Notes: generated from the letters alone by a model not told the origin. A stretch of 64,000 nucleotides of DNA from Thermanaerothrix sp034436175 (GCA_964427505.1 CAYRUO010000001.1:62001-126000); one strand, 5' to 3'; positions 32,004 through 40,817 are shown, counted from the first letter of the stretch. Translations and numbers: made by a program.

Positions 32004-32485
32004 TGCGTTTGGCGGGGAGGACGAAAGCCGGGGCGGGTGTCGGGGGGCGGTGCTTGGGTGAAACCGGGCACGCCCAAGCGGTTTAGCAAGTAGTAAACAG
32101 CGCAACCGGCGCAAAAGCCCAGGAATAAGTTAAGAGCAGCCAGGCCGACCACGATCCAGGCTAAGATCCAGCCCAAGGTTGGAGCACCGGCAAAGAGGGC
32201 TACTGCCGCCGCGGCTACCACACTGCCCCCAAATCCCTGAGCAAAACGATGCGGAGCAGGGTTGTCTTGGAGCACCTCGGGTTCAAGCACCCTCAAAGGT
32301 TTGAGCACGCCCTGATAGAGCCAACCAAAGCCGGGTCGTCCGAGCAGAGTGCCGCCAAGCATGAACAATGCAACCAAAACAACGAACAGGGGTTGGTTGA
32401 GGATATATCCCAAGATTAACAAGATAATGATGGTCGCCTGGTTGGTACGCAATGCCGTGTGATCAACGGGTTTTAGGTTGGTCAT
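32000..32485 (-). CDS. DUF4395 membrane protein
   Basis: The 161-residue protein has about four hydrophobic segments and the features of DUF4395: an early Asp/Asn region ('VDHTALRTNQ'), a central loop 'DNPAPHRFAQGFGG', and 'FCAGCAVYYLLNR' with a Cys pair near residues 124-127. The function is unknown. The paired cysteines and coupling to a membrane thioredoxin suggest a redox partner, which is inference. GGAGGT lies at proper distance from the start. It is preceded by a structured leader with a terminator. Confidence 0.82.
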   Translation of the reverse strand: MTNLKPVDHTALRTNQATIIILLILGYILNQPLFVVLVALFMLGGTLLGRPGFGWLYQGVLKPLRVLEPEVLQDNPAPHRFAQGFGGSVVAAAAVALFAGAPTLGWILAWIVVGLAALNLFLGFCAGCAVYYLLNRLGVPGFTQAPPPDTRPGFRPPRQTQ

Positions 32486-32657
32486 GAGAGGTACCTCCGG
32501 AAAGAGAAGATAAGATAAAAAGAGCGGTTGCTTCGAATGGGGGAGAGCAACCGCTCGGGATAACCATCAGGGCAAAACACGGACTTACACCGGCGGTTGC
32601 CACCTCCGCGGCTGACACAAACACATCGCCATAATGAGAGTTGCTCGATATATCATG
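32486..32657 (-). ncRNA. Attenuator leader RNA (riboswitch candidate) before DUF4395-thioredoxin
   Basis: The 172-nt leader ends in a strong intrinsic terminator: on the minus strand GAGCGGTTGC, 15-nt loop, GCAACCGCTC (32547-32556 with 32522-32531), then TTTTT. The octamer GCAACCGC of the terminator 3' arm also occurs upstream (complement of 32593-32600). There it can pair with the terminator 5' arm and form an antiterminator. Between them lies GGTGTAAGTCCG (complement of 32580-32591), which resembles the P4 segment of cobalamin riboswitches, but I cannot match the rest of that class. The ligand is unknown. Confidence 0.65.
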
Positions 32658-32691
32658 ACAAAAATTATAAAATATATCGCTATAAATGCAA
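32646..32691 (-). promoter_or_regulatory. Promoter of the DUF4395 unit with flanking inverted repeat
   Basis: On the minus strand TTGCAT (complement of 32686-32691) and TATAAT (complement of 32664-32669) are 16 nt apart. The -10 element lies between the arms of an inverted repeat, CGATATAT (32646-32653) and ATATATCG (32672-32679), which could be an operator. Confidence 0.65.
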
Positions 32692-32726
32692 GGGATGTGG
32701 ATAGAGAGGGACTCAAAAACCGAGGC

Positions 32727-32755
32727 TTGACCGATCAGAGGGGGTGTTTTATAAT
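32727..32755 (+). promoter_or_regulatory. Promoter of the polysaccharide cluster
   Basis: TTGACC (32727-32732) and TATAAT (32750-32755) have 17-nt spacing. Transcription would start near 32762, about 21 nt before the regulator gene. It faces away from the DUF4395 promoter. Confidence 0.8.
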
Positions 32756-32782
32756 TCAGCCGTTGAATATTAGCAGGTGATT

Positions 32783-33271
32783 ATGCCGCTTTCTTCTGAG
32801 TCAACGCGCGATCTGATTATCCTGGAACAAATTGAGCAAGACCCGGATGCGACTCAAGCCTCACTGGCCACACGTTTAGGCGTCGCCGTTGGGACGGTTA
32901 ACTGGCATCTCAAACGCCTGATTGCTAAGGGTTACATCAAGGTGCGGCGTGTGGAGCGCCGCAAATTGCGTTATCTGATCACACCGGAAGGGGTGGCGTT
33001 GCGTACCCGCTTAACCCTGGATTACATCCGCGATTCGTTTCAACTTTACCGCCAGGTGCGCGAGCGTGCTCTCACGGTGATCGAGAAGGTGCGCGAGAGT
33101 GGCTATCGGGCGGTGCGCCTGGAAGGTGAAGGTGAAGTGGCCGAGGTGTGTCGTCTCACCTGCCTGGAACAAGGGCTAACCCTGGTGGATAATGGTCGTG
33201 CACCGGTCATTCGGGTGCATAACTTGACCATTCAACTTGACTTTCCGAACGAGGCCGCTGATGAGTACTGA
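32783..33271 (+). CDS. Winged-helix transcriptional regulator, first gene of the polysaccharide cluster
   Basis: The 162-residue protein has an N-terminal winged helix-turn-helix ('TQASLATRLGVAVGTVNWHL', then the wing around 'VRRVERRKLRYLIT'). The C-terminal half (about 75-162) is an alpha/beta domain I do not recognise, with 'YRAVRLEGEGEVAEV'. Similar regulators often head exopolysaccharide loci, so control of the genes downstream or of the divergent DUF4395 promoter is likely. The ATG at 32783 was preferred to the in-frame GTG at 32777, which lies within the AGCAGGTG ribosome site. It overlaps the next gene by 11 bp. Confidence 0.82.
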   Translation: MPLSSESTRDLIILEQIEQDPDATQASLATRLGVAVGTVNWHLKRLIAKGYIKVRRVERRKLRYLITPEGVALRTRLTLDYIRDSFQLYRQVRERALTVIEKVRESGYRAVRLEGEGEVAEVCRLTCLEQGLTLVDNGRAPVIRVHNLTIQLDFPNEAADEY

Positions 33272-34232
33272 TTCGTTTTGGAAGAAGCGCTTCTGCGTGA
33301 CAGGTGGAGCCGGTTTTCTGGGCTCGTTTGTCGTGGATAAATTGCGCCAGCGTGGGGCAACCGAAATTTTCGTCCCGCGCAAGCGTGATTATGATTTAGT
33401 AGACCCACAGGCTATCCGGCGGATGTTAGATGATGCCCGCCCGGATGTGATTATTCACCTGGCCGCCCATGTAGGGGGCATTGGCGCTAACCGCATGCAT
33501 CCGGCGGAGTTCTTCTACGATAACTTGATGATGGGTGTGCAGTTGATGCACCAGGCTTGGCAGCGAGGGGTGGAAAAGTTTGTCGCCATTGGAACGGTGT
33601 GCGCCTATCCCAAATACACCCCGGTGCCCTTCAAGGAAGATGACTTGTGGAACGGCTATCCAGAAGAGACGAACGCCCCCTATGGTTTAGCCAAAAAGAT
33701 GTTGCTCGTGCAGGCGCAGGCTTACCGTCAGCAGTATGGGTTCAACGCCATTTATCTGCTACCGGTTAATCTCTATGGCCCACGGGATAACTTTGACCTT
33801 GAGACCTCTCATGTCATCCCGGCCTTGATTCGCAAGTGCATTGAAGCCCAAGAGCAAGGGTTACCCGAGGTGGTGGTGTGGGGAGATGGGTCACCGACGC
33901 GCGAATTTCTCTATGTGGAAGATGCGGCCGAAGGCATTGTGCTGGCTACCGAAAAATACAACGGACCCGAGCCGGTGAATCTGGGTTCAGGGATGGAAAT
34001 CAGCATTCGTGACCTGGCAGAGATGATCCGCCGTCTGACCGGTTTCGAGGGCCGCCTGGTGTGGGATACCAGCCGCCCCAACGGGCAACCCCGGCGCGCC
34101 CTAGATACCAGCCGGGCGGAAAAGTACTTTGGTTTCAAAGCCCAAACGCCTTTTGAGGAAGGGTTGCGACGAACTATTGCGTGGTATCGTCAGAATCGTG
34201 AACGCGTGCGCGGTGTGACTGCCAGCGCCTGA
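33261..34232 (+). CDS. fcl: GDP-L-fucose synthase-type NAD-dependent epimerase/reductase
   Basis: This 323-residue extended SDR has the NAD(P) motif 'VTGGAGFLGS' (about 12-21), 'AAHVGGIGANRMHPAEFFYDN' region residues typical of GDP-fucose synthase, and the catalytic Tyr and Lys in 'YGLAKK'. It should convert GDP-4-keto-6-deoxymannose to GDP-L-fucose. No GDP-mannose 4,6-dehydratase (gmd) is in the window, so the substrate must come from elsewhere, or a related sugar is made. It overlaps the regulator gene and precedes the export genes. Confidence 0.85.
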   Translation: MSTDSFWKKRFCVTGGAGFLGSFVVDKLRQRGATEIFVPRKRDYDLVDPQAIRRMLDDARPDVIIHLAAHVGGIGANRMHPAEFFYDNLMMGVQLMHQAWQRGVEKFVAIGTVCAYPKYTPVPFKEDDLWNGYPEETNAPYGLAKKMLLVQAQAYRQQYGFNAIYLLPVNLYGPRDNFDLETSHVIPALIRKCIEAQEQGLPEVVVWGDGSPTREFLYVEDAAEGIVLATEKYNGPEPVNLGSGMEISIRDLAEMIRRLTGFEGRLVWDTSRPNGQPRRALDTSRAEKYFGFKAQTPFEEGLRRTIAWYRQNRERVRGVTASA

Positions 34233-34245
34233 GATGGGTTGACAT

Positions 34246-35085
34246 ATGGCCTTACGGGAACAAACTGCGGTGACGCTTATACGCCCCTCGCGAGGGTGGG
34301 CTGCGCTTGACTTGCGCGATTTGTGGCTGTATCGCGAGTTGATCTATTTCCTTACCTGGCGTGATCTCAAAGTGCGCTATAAGCAGACCCTGTTGGGGGC
34401 GGCTTGGGCCGTTTTACAACCCTTCTTAACCATGGTGGTTTTCACCATCTTTTTCGGCAATTTTGCCAAGGTCTCATCGGAAGGGTTCCCGTATCCGGTG
34501 TTCTCTTATGCGGCGTTATTGCCCTGGGGGCTGTTTTCGAAAGCCCTTAATGATGCCAGCCGTTCGCTGGTGGGCAACAGCCATATGATCACCAAAATCT
34601 ATTTCCCCCGCTTAATCCTTCCCCTTTCCTCGGTGTTGAGCGGGGTGGTGGATTTTGGAATTGCCTTCTTGTTCTTGTTAGGGATGATGGCGTTTTACGG
34701 CCTCTACCCCACCTGGGGCATTCTGTTACTTCCCCTTTTGCTCTTGTTAGCCTTGGTCACGGCGCTGGGGGTGGGGTTGTGGCTCTCGGCGCTGAATGTG
34801 CTTTATCGTGATGTGGGTTATGCTCTGCCTTTCCTGACCCAGTTGTGGATGTTCATATCCCCGATCATTTATTCCATCAATACTGTGCCGGAACAGTGGC
34901 GGTTGGTGTATGCGCTTAACCCCATGACCGGTGTTGTGCAGGGATTTCGGTGGGCACTCTTGGGTAGCCAAACCGAGCAGTTGGGGCTGATTCTGGCGAT
35001 CTCAAGCGCTACGGCTATCGTGATGCTAATTAGTGGATTGTTCTACTTCCGGCGGATGGAACGCCTGTTCGCCGATCGCGTTTGA
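34246..35085 (+). CDS. Polysaccharide ABC exporter permease (Wzm type)
   Basis: This is a 279-residue ABC-2 permease with six predicted transmembrane helices. The family's amphipathic 'WRDLKVRYKQTLLGAAWAVL' region near residues 38-57 is clear, and 'SPIIYSINTVP' marks the penultimate loop. With the adjacent ATPase it should export a complete lipid-linked glycan across the cytoplasmic membrane. The gene begins 13 bp after the fucose synthase gene. Confidence 0.92.
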   Translation: MALREQTAVTLIRPSRGWAALDLRDLWLYRELIYFLTWRDLKVRYKQTLLGAAWAVLQPFLTMVVFTIFFGNFAKVSSEGFPYPVFSYAALLPWGLFSKALNDASRSLVGNSHMITKIYFPRLILPLSSVLSGVVDFGIAFLFLLGMMAFYGLYPTWGILLLPLLLLLALVTALGVGLWLSALNVLYRDVGYALPFLTQLWMFISPIIYSINTVPEQWRLVYALNPMTGVVQGFRWALLGSQTEQLGLILAISSATAIVMLISGLFYFRRMERLFADRV

Positions 35086-35106
35086 TGTTTCGGCGGGAAG
35101 AGGATT

Positions 35107-36363
35107 ATGAGTCGTTACGCCATTCAAGTCCGAGACCTGGGTAAGCAATATCGCATTGGCACAGTGGTTACCCGTTATCCTACCCTGCGCGAAGCGTTGG
35201 CGGATCGGGTACAGGCGCTCTTTCACCGCAATCATCATACTGACGAAACCATCTGGGCGTTGCGGCACGTCTCTTTTGAGGTTGAACACGGTAAGGTGTT
35301 GGGGGTTATCGGGCGCAATGGGGCGGGAAAGAGCACCCTGCTCAAGATTTTATCCCGAGTTACCGAGCCTACGGAGGGTGAGGCCGAGATCCGTGGGCGC
35401 GTGGGATCACTGTTAGAAGTAGGCACGGGCTTTCACCCGGAATTGACCGGGCGGGAGAATATCTATCTCAACGGCGCCATTCTGGGCATGAAGCGGGCCG
35501 AAATCGACCGCAAATTTGACGAGATTGTGGCCTTTGCCGAGGTGGAGCCCTTCATTGACACCCCGGTCAAGCGCTATTCGAGCGGCATGTACCTGCGCTT
35601 GGCGTTTGCAGTGGCGGCTCACCTGGAGCCCGAAATCCTGGTGGTGGATGAGGTGCTGGCGGTGGGCGATGCAGAATTTCAGCGCAAATGCTTGGGTAAG
35701 ATGGGGGAGGTGGCGCGCGAGGGGCGCACGGTGCTCTTCGTGAGCCACAACATGTCGGCCATCCTGCGCCTGACCGAAGAGACCCTGGTGTTGGACAAAG
35801 GGCGCCTGGTCATGCGTGCCCCCACTCCCGAAGCGGTGGACTATTACCTCTCGCAGGGTTTCTCGCAAACCGGGGAGCGGGTATGGGATCCTGAAGAGAT
35901 ACCGGCATCCGCGGCGCCGTTCCGCCCGATTGCCTTGCGTATCCGCAATGCGCAGGGGCAGGTGGTGGATACCGTGCGTTCGGTAGAACCCAGTGTGATT
36001 GAAATTGAGTATGAACTCAGTGCGCCGATTGCCGGCCTGCGGGTAGGTTTTTACCTGATGAGCACGCGCGGTGAGTATGTGTTTACATCTTTTGATACCG
36101 ATGATCCGGAGCGGTTCGAACGTTTCTCGGTCCGCCCGGCAGGGCGCTATATCAGTCGTTGCCTGCTGCCCGCAAACCTTTTGAACGAAGGACGCTTTGT
36201 GGTGGGCGTCAATGCCAGCACCTATCGAGTGCGGCGCTATTTTCAGGATGAACAGGCACTGACTTTTACGGTGGATGCTACCGGTGCGCCGGGTACCCAG
36301 TGGCCCGAGCCGCGCCTGGGAGCGGTGCGTCCCCGTCTGGAATGGCAGGTTGAGGTTGCTTGA
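35107..36363 (+). CDS. Polysaccharide ABC exporter ATPase with Wzt C-terminal domain
   Basis: This 418-residue protein has an ATPase domain (about 1-250) with Walker A 'GRNGAGKS', signature 'YSSGMYLRLAFA' and Walker B 'ILVVDEVLAVGD'. A beta-rich C-terminal Wzt domain (about 270-405) follows. In characterised systems that domain reads the non-reducing end cap of the polysaccharide. The presence of the domain suggests a terminally modified O-antigen-like glycan, and the methyltransferase two genes on could supply the cap. A GGGAAGAGG stretch precedes the ATG. Confidence 0.93.
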   Translation: MSRYAIQVRDLGKQYRIGTVVTRYPTLREALADRVQALFHRNHHTDETIWALRHVSFEVEHGKVLGVIGRNGAGKSTLLKILSRVTEPTEGEAEIRGRVGSLLEVGTGFHPELTGRENIYLNGAILGMKRAEIDRKFDEIVAFAEVEPFIDTPVKRYSSGMYLRLAFAVAAHLEPEILVVDEVLAVGDAEFQRKCLGKMGEVAREGRTVLFVSHNMSAILRLTEETLVLDKGRLVMRAPTPEAVDYYLSQGFSQTGERVWDPEEIPASAAPFRPIALRIRNAQGQVVDTVRSVEPSVIEIEYELSAPIAGLRVGFYLMSTRGEYVFTSFDTDDPERFERFSVRPAGRYISRCLLPANLLNEGRFVVGVNASTYRVRRYFQDEQALTFTVDATGAPGTQWPEPRLGAVRPRLEWQVEVA

Positions 36364-36364
36364 G

Positions 36365-38011
36365 ATGAAAACCAATGGCAAAGAATTACTAAAAGAAGTG
36401 TTGGGCAGTCTGCCGTTTGCGGCAGAGTTGTATTGGATGGTGCGGCAGGGCGGTAACAAGCCGATACAAAGCCGTTTTGTATTGCGTAATTTGCAAAGCA
36501 CCTTGCCCCAGATCGTTGCTCAGGCGCATGCCCTACGGGCTAAGGCATCCCCGGGACGCGACGTGTTCATCTTTGCCACCCTGCATTATTGGATTGAGCA
36601 TGCAACCTTATTGGCGGTTTCACTGGCGGCACAGGGCCATCGTGTAACCCTGGCCTTTTTGCCGTATGGGGACTGGTACACGCCGATCAATCGCTTCGAC
36701 TTGCGCCGCCAAAACGCCTATGCGCGCAAAGTGCTCTCGGTGGCTGAGGGGCTGATTAACATTGTGTCTTTCGTGACCTTGCGGGCGCCTTACACTCATT
36801 TGGCGCATGAACTCGAAGAAGCCGTGCGGCAGGTGTCGGTCTTTGACACGCAGTACACGCTGCAAGTCGAAGATATTGATCTGCAAAGCGATCTTTACCG
36901 TTTGCGCTATCTGCGCAATAAAGATGTGGCTCAGGCGGCGTTAACCTGGTTGAAGCAACATCGCCCGGACGTGGCGATTATCCCCAACGGTACTATTCAG
37001 GAACTGGGGGTTGTTTACCGTGTGGCGCGTTACCTGAAAATTCCCACGGTGACGTATGAGTTCGGCGATCAGCGTCAGCGCATCTGGTTGGCGCAAAATG
37101 CCGAAGTGATGCGCCAGGAAACAGATGCCCTGTGGCAGGCGCGTAAGGATGTACCTCTTACCGAGGATGAACTGGAGCGGATGCGTGCTTTATTGATGGC
37201 GCGGCGGCGTGCCACGCGCTGGGAAAACTTTGCCCGCTTGTGGCAGGGGGTACCGGCGCAAGGGGGCATGCAGGCGCGGGCGGCGTTGGGTCTGGATGAG
37301 CGCCCGGTGGTGCTGCTGGCGACCAATGTTCTGGGCGATAGCCTGACCTTGGGGCGCCAGGTGTTTAGCAAAACCATGACCGAGTGGATCAGCCGCACCG
37401 TGCAGTATTTCATGGGACGTCCGGATGTGCAGTTGGTTATTCGGGTGCATCCCGGCGAGGTGCTGACCCGCGGCCAATCTATGGTGGATATTCTCCATCA
37501 TGTTTTGCCGCGCTTACCGGAGCATATCCGTCTGATCCGCCCTAAGGATCCGATCAATACGTATGATTTAGTTGAGGTGGCGGATTTGGGATTGGTGTAT
37601 ACCACTACGGTGGGGCTGGAGATGGCCATGCACGGCTTGCCGGTCATCGTGGCCGGGCAAACCCACTACCGTCAACGCGGCTTCACGTATGATCCCGATT
37701 CTTGGGTCAGTTACTTCAAGTTGTTGGGGCAGATTCTCGAAAACCCGGCGGCCTTTCGCCTGAGTCGCGAGCAGATTCAGCGCGCCTGGCAGTATGCCTA
37801 CCGCTTCTTTTTCGAGTATCCTCAGCCCTTCCCCTGGCACCTAGTGCGCATGTGGGAAGACTACCAGGCGCGACCGCTGACTGAGGTATTGGAAGGTGAA
37901 GAACGGGATCTCTATGCCCCAACGTTTCACTATCTTGTTGGTGAACCGATCGAATGGACGGTTTCACCCCAAATGGTGGCCTACAACGCGCGTGAGGGTG
38001 CCAATGCATGA
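36365..38011 (+). CDS. Putative GT-B glycosyltransferase / capsular polysaccharide synthesis protein
   Basis: The 548-residue protein resembles capsule biosynthesis (KpsC/KpsS-like) and CDP-glycerol transferase-type GT-B enzymes only weakly. Supporting marks in the second half are 'LVIRVHPGEV' (near 359-368), 'RPKDPINTYDLVEVADLGL' and 'TTVGLEMAMHGLPVIVAG', which form the usual donor-sugar site. The first 300 residues are variable. No signal or membrane segment is visible. The ATG at 36365 begins 1 nt after the Wzt stop, and the stop overlaps the methyltransferase start by 4 bp. The sugar is unknown. Confidence 0.75.
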   Translation: MKTNGKELLKEVLGSLPFAAELYWMVRQGGNKPIQSRFVLRNLQSTLPQIVAQAHALRAKASPGRDVFIFATLHYWIEHATLLAVSLAAQGHRVTLAFLPYGDWYTPINRFDLRRQNAYARKVLSVAEGLINIVSFVTLRAPYTHLAHELEEAVRQVSVFDTQYTLQVEDIDLQSDLYRLRYLRNKDVAQAALTWLKQHRPDVAIIPNGTIQELGVVYRVARYLKIPTVTYEFGDQRQRIWLAQNAEVMRQETDALWQARKDVPLTEDELERMRALLMARRRATRWENFARLWQGVPAQGGMQARAALGLDERPVVLLATNVLGDSLTLGRQVFSKTMTEWISRTVQYFMGRPDVQLVIRVHPGEVLTRGQSMVDILHHVLPRLPEHIRLIRPKDPINTYDLVEVADLGLVYTTTVGLEMAMHGLPVIVAGQTHYRQRGFTYDPDSWVSYFKLLGQILENPAAFRLSREQIQRAWQYAYRFFFEYPQPFPWHLVRMWEDYQARPLTEVLEGEERDLYAPTFHYLVGEPIEWTVSPQMVAYNAREGANA

Positions 38012-38868
38012 ATGGACCCGGCTCGGTTAAGCAGCAGGTACAGCAATTTTACGATCAAGTCGGTTGGCAGCAGGTCACCGAGGGTATTTATCAAAATATG
38101 CGCTACGAAGACCTGCGCCCGGTCTCAGCCGAGTATCGCCATCGCTGTCACCTGCGGGTGGGGCGTTATCTCGCGCCACAAGGTCGCTTCTTGCTGGATG
38201 CGGGCTCCGGTCCGGTGCAGTACCCTGAATATCTGACCTATTCCCAGGGCTATACCTATCGGGTATGTGCTGACCTTTCGCTGGTCGCCCTTAAAGAGGC
38301 ACGGGCGCGCTTGGGGGCGCATGGGCTATATGTCGTGGCGGATGTGGCTAATCTGCCCTTCCGTACTGAAGCGTTTGAGGGAGCGGTTTCTCTGCACACC
38401 TTTCATCATCTTCCCCTTGAGGAGCAGGAAAGGGCGTATCTGGAACTTTATCGGGTGTTGAAACCGGGCGCGGTAGGCGTTGTGGTCAATGGCTGGACGG
38501 ATTCCCCCCTGATGCGCCGTTTGGAGCCCCTGATGCGCCTGATGGAACGTTTGAAAGCCCGCTTGGGACGGTCGCGAGTTCCCTCTTCTCATATCCAAGA
38601 TAAGGCGGAGGCTGCGGCGTCATCTCCGAGCGGGACATTTGTGGAAAAAATGACCCCGGCTTGGCTCAAGACACACATTGGGGTGCACGTTCCTCTCGAA
38701 ATTCGTGTCTGGCGCAGTGTCAGCGTGCGCTTCCTGCGGGCTATGATCCATGAGCAACTGTTAGGGCGCTTTTGGCTGCGTTTGATCTTTGCCTTGGAAG
38801 AGCGTTATCCTCACTTCTTCGGTGAGAACGGCCAATATCCTTTGATCATCTTACGTAAACCACACTAA
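38008..38868 (+). CDS. Class I SAM-dependent methyltransferase
   Basis: This is a 286-residue methyltransferase with the SAM-binding 'LLDAGSGP' (about 63-70), 'VVADVANLPF' (about 109-118) and 'TFHHLPLEEQ' in the expected Rossmann order. The region from about 180 to 286 is an extension of unknown role. Its place after a Wzt-type exporter suggests that it methylates a sugar of the exported glycan, perhaps as the chain-terminating cap. The target is inference. Confidence 0.85.
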   Translation: MNGPGSVKQQVQQFYDQVGWQQVTEGIYQNMRYEDLRPVSAEYRHRCHLRVGRYLAPQGRFLLDAGSGPVQYPEYLTYSQGYTYRVCADLSLVALKEARARLGAHGLYVVADVANLPFRTEAFEGAVSLHTFHHLPLEEQERAYLELYRVLKPGAVGVVVNGWTDSPLMRRLEPLMRLMERLKARLGRSRVPSSHIQDKAEAAASSPSGTFVEKMTPAWLKTHIGVHVPLEIRVWRSVSVRFLRAMIHEQLLGRFWLRLIFALEERYPHFFGENGQYPLIILRKPH

Positions 38869-38877
38869 GGAGTATGC

Positions 38878-39885
38878 ATGAACTGGTCGGAAAAAGTGGT
38901 TCTGGTAACCGGCGGTACGGGGTCGTTTGGCAGGAAGTTCGTCCAGGTGATGCTGGAAGAGTACCACCCGGCCAAGATTATCGTATTCAGCCGGGACGAA
39001 CTCAAACAGCACGAGATGCGCGTGAGTGGGTTTGACCATCCCTCCCTGCGCTATTTTATCGGCGATGTGCGCGACTTGCAGCGTTTGCGGCGCGCCTTTG
39101 ATGGGGTGGATATCGTTGTGCATGCCGCGGCATTGAAGCAGGTGCCGGCGTGCGAGTACAACCCTATGGAAGCCATTAAAACCAATATCCTGGGGAGCAG
39201 CAACGTCATCGAAGCGGCACTGGATGCCGGCGTGGAACGCGTGATCGCGCTGAGCACGGACAAGGCCGTCAACCCGGTCAATCTTTATGGCGCTACCAAG
39301 TTGGCCGCGGAGAAACTCTTCGTTCAGAGCAATGCCTATGCCGGGGGTAAAGCAACGCGGTTCAGTTGTGTGCGCTACGGAAACGTGGTGGGAAGCCGCG
39401 GAAGTGTGGTGCCGGTTTTCCTGCGCCAGCGTGAGAGCGGGGTGCTGACGATCACCGATGAACGGATGACGCGCTTTTGGATTTCGCTGGATCAGGGTGT
39501 GCGTTTTGTGATCCATTGTTTGGAGCAAATGATGGGGGGAGAGGTGTTTGTTCCCAAGATTCCCAGCATGCGCGTGCTGGATTTGGCGCGGGCGATTGCG
39601 CCCGAGGCGCGGCTGGAGATCATCGGCATCCGCCCCGGTGAGAAACTGCACGAAGTGCTGATCTCCGAGGACGAAGCCCGCTCCACGGTGGAACTTGAAA
39701 ACATGTATGTGGTGCAGCCGGTAGAGGCATTCTGGTTTGGGCGCAAGTGGGAAGGGCGCGGCAGACCTCTCCCCGATGGTTTTCGCTACGCCAGCAATAC
39801 GAATGATGCCTGGCTTACGGTTGAGGAACTGCGCCAGATGATCGCACCGATTGAAGCAGAATACCTACAAGGTAAACTGCTATGA
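38878..39885 (+). CDS. UDP-GlcNAc 4,6-dehydratase family protein (PseB/CapE/FnlA-like)
   Basis: This 335-residue SDR of the polysaccharide-biosynthesis CapD type has 'VTGGTGSFGRKFV' (about 10-22), 'HAAALKQVPACEYNP' with the catalytic Lys region, 'STDKAVNPVNLYGATK' and 'SVVPVF'. Such enzymes dehydrate UDP-GlcNAc with C5 inversion (PseB), or do so on the way to L-FucNAc (FnlA/CapE). I cannot separate the two by eye. The C-terminal 'GIRPGEKLHEVLIS' is family-typical. AAGGAG precedes the start and the stop overlaps the next reductase gene. Confidence 0.9.
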   Translation: MNWSEKVVLVTGGTGSFGRKFVQVMLEEYHPAKIIVFSRDELKQHEMRVSGFDHPSLRYFIGDVRDLQRLRRAFDGVDIVVHAAALKQVPACEYNPMEAIKTNILGSSNVIEAALDAGVERVIALSTDKAVNPVNLYGATKLAAEKLFVQSNAYAGGKATRFSCVRYGNVVGSRGSVVPVFLRQRESGVLTITDERMTRFWISLDQGVRFVIHCLEQMMGGEVFVPKIPSMRVLDLARAIAPEARLEIIGIRPGEKLHEVLISEDEARSTVELENMYVVQPVEAFWFGRKWEGRGRPLPDGFRYASNTNDAWLTVEELRQMIAPIEAEYLQGKLL

Positions 39886-40817
39886 AACGCTGGTTGGTTA
39901 CCGGCGCAAGTGGGTTGCTGGGCTTGAATTTTGCGGTGCACTTTGCCTCGCACCTGGAGATCATCGGCGTGGTCAATCACCATCCCTTGCGCAACCCGCC
40001 CTTTGAAACCGTTTCGGTAGACCTGACGCGCTTAGAAACATTGCCCGCTTTGATCGAGAAATTCAAGCCCGACGTGATCTTGCACGCGGCGGCTTTGGCT
40101 AACCTGGACGTGTGCGAGCAGCAGCCTGATTTGGCTTGGCGTTTGAATACGGAAGTGCCGGCAGAACTGGCGCGCCTGTGTGCTCAGAAGGGCATCCGGT
40201 TGGTGCATATTTCGACCGATGCGGTTTTTGATGGCCAACGGGGCAATTATACCGAGGAAGATCCCCCTAATCCTCTGAGCACGTATGCACGGAGCAAACT
40301 GGCCGCCGAACGCTATGTGCAAGACCTTTGCCCCCAGGCGTTGATCGCGAGAGTGAACTTCTATGGATGGAGCCTGCAAGGGCGGCGCAGCCTGGCGGAG
40401 TTTTTCTTTTATAATTTGAGTCAGGGACTTCGGGTCAACGGGTTCATGGATGTGATCTTTTGCCCTCTAGAAGTAACCCAACTGAGTGAAATTTTAATGA
40501 CCCTGGTAGAACGGGAGTGCCAGGGGCTCTACCATGTTGTCAGCCGCGAATGTTTGAGCAAGTACACCTTTGGTTGTATGTTGGCGGAACGCTTTGGTTT
40601 GGATGCCAGCCTGATTACACCGATTTCGGTTCAGCAGGGGCAGTTGCGATCCCCGCGTGCGCCAAACCTGACGCTATCAACGGCGAAATTACAAGCCGTT
40701 TTGGGCGAGGTGCCGGGACAGCAGGAGGGTTTGGAGCGGTTCTATCACCAATATCGCGAGGGACGGGCTGCCTATTTGCGCGCCCTGGCTCTTGATGTTG
40801 AAAATCCGCATGCTTGA
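39882..40817 (+). CDS. RmlD-like NDP-sugar reductase (SDR)
   Basis: This 311-residue extended SDR has an N-terminal 'WLVTGASGLLGLNFAV' NAD(P) motif, 'HAAALANLDVCEQQP', 'ISTDAVFDG' and the Tyr-x3-Lys in 'YARSKLAAERYV', which is the RmlD substrate-binding layout. It probably reduces the 4-keto product of the preceding dehydratase. A dTDP-rhamnose role is less likely because rmlA, rmlB and rmlC are absent. It is coupled by a 4-bp overlap to the upstream gene. Confidence 0.85.
   Translation: MKRWLVTGASGLLGLNFAVHFASHLEIIGVVNHHPLRNPPFETVSVDLTRLETLPALIEKFKPDVILHAAALANLDVCEQQPDLAWRLNTEVPAELARLCAQKGIRLVHISTDAVFDGQRGNYTEEDPPNPLSTYARSKLAAERYVQDLCPQALIARVNFYGWSLQGRRSLAEFFFYNLSQGLRVNGFMDVIFCPLEVTQLSEILMTLVERECQGLYHVVSRECLSKYTFGCMLAERFGLDASLITPISVQQGQLRSPRAPNLTLSTAKLQAVLGEVPGQQEGLERFYHQYREGRAAYLRALALDVENPHA

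Noticed and set aside
32580..32600. Naming the DUF4395 leader a cobalamin riboswitch
   Set aside because: Only the GGTGnAAnTCC-like segment fits; the other conserved blocks cannot be placed and the genes have no known B12 link.
35413..36501. Long open frame (362 codons) antisense to the Wzt-type ATPase gene
   Set aside because: It lies opposite a clear gene, has no recognisable domain, and its composition follows the codon pattern of the real gene. Similar antisense frames at 16682-17491, 26050-26622 and 38851-39651 were dropped for the same reason.
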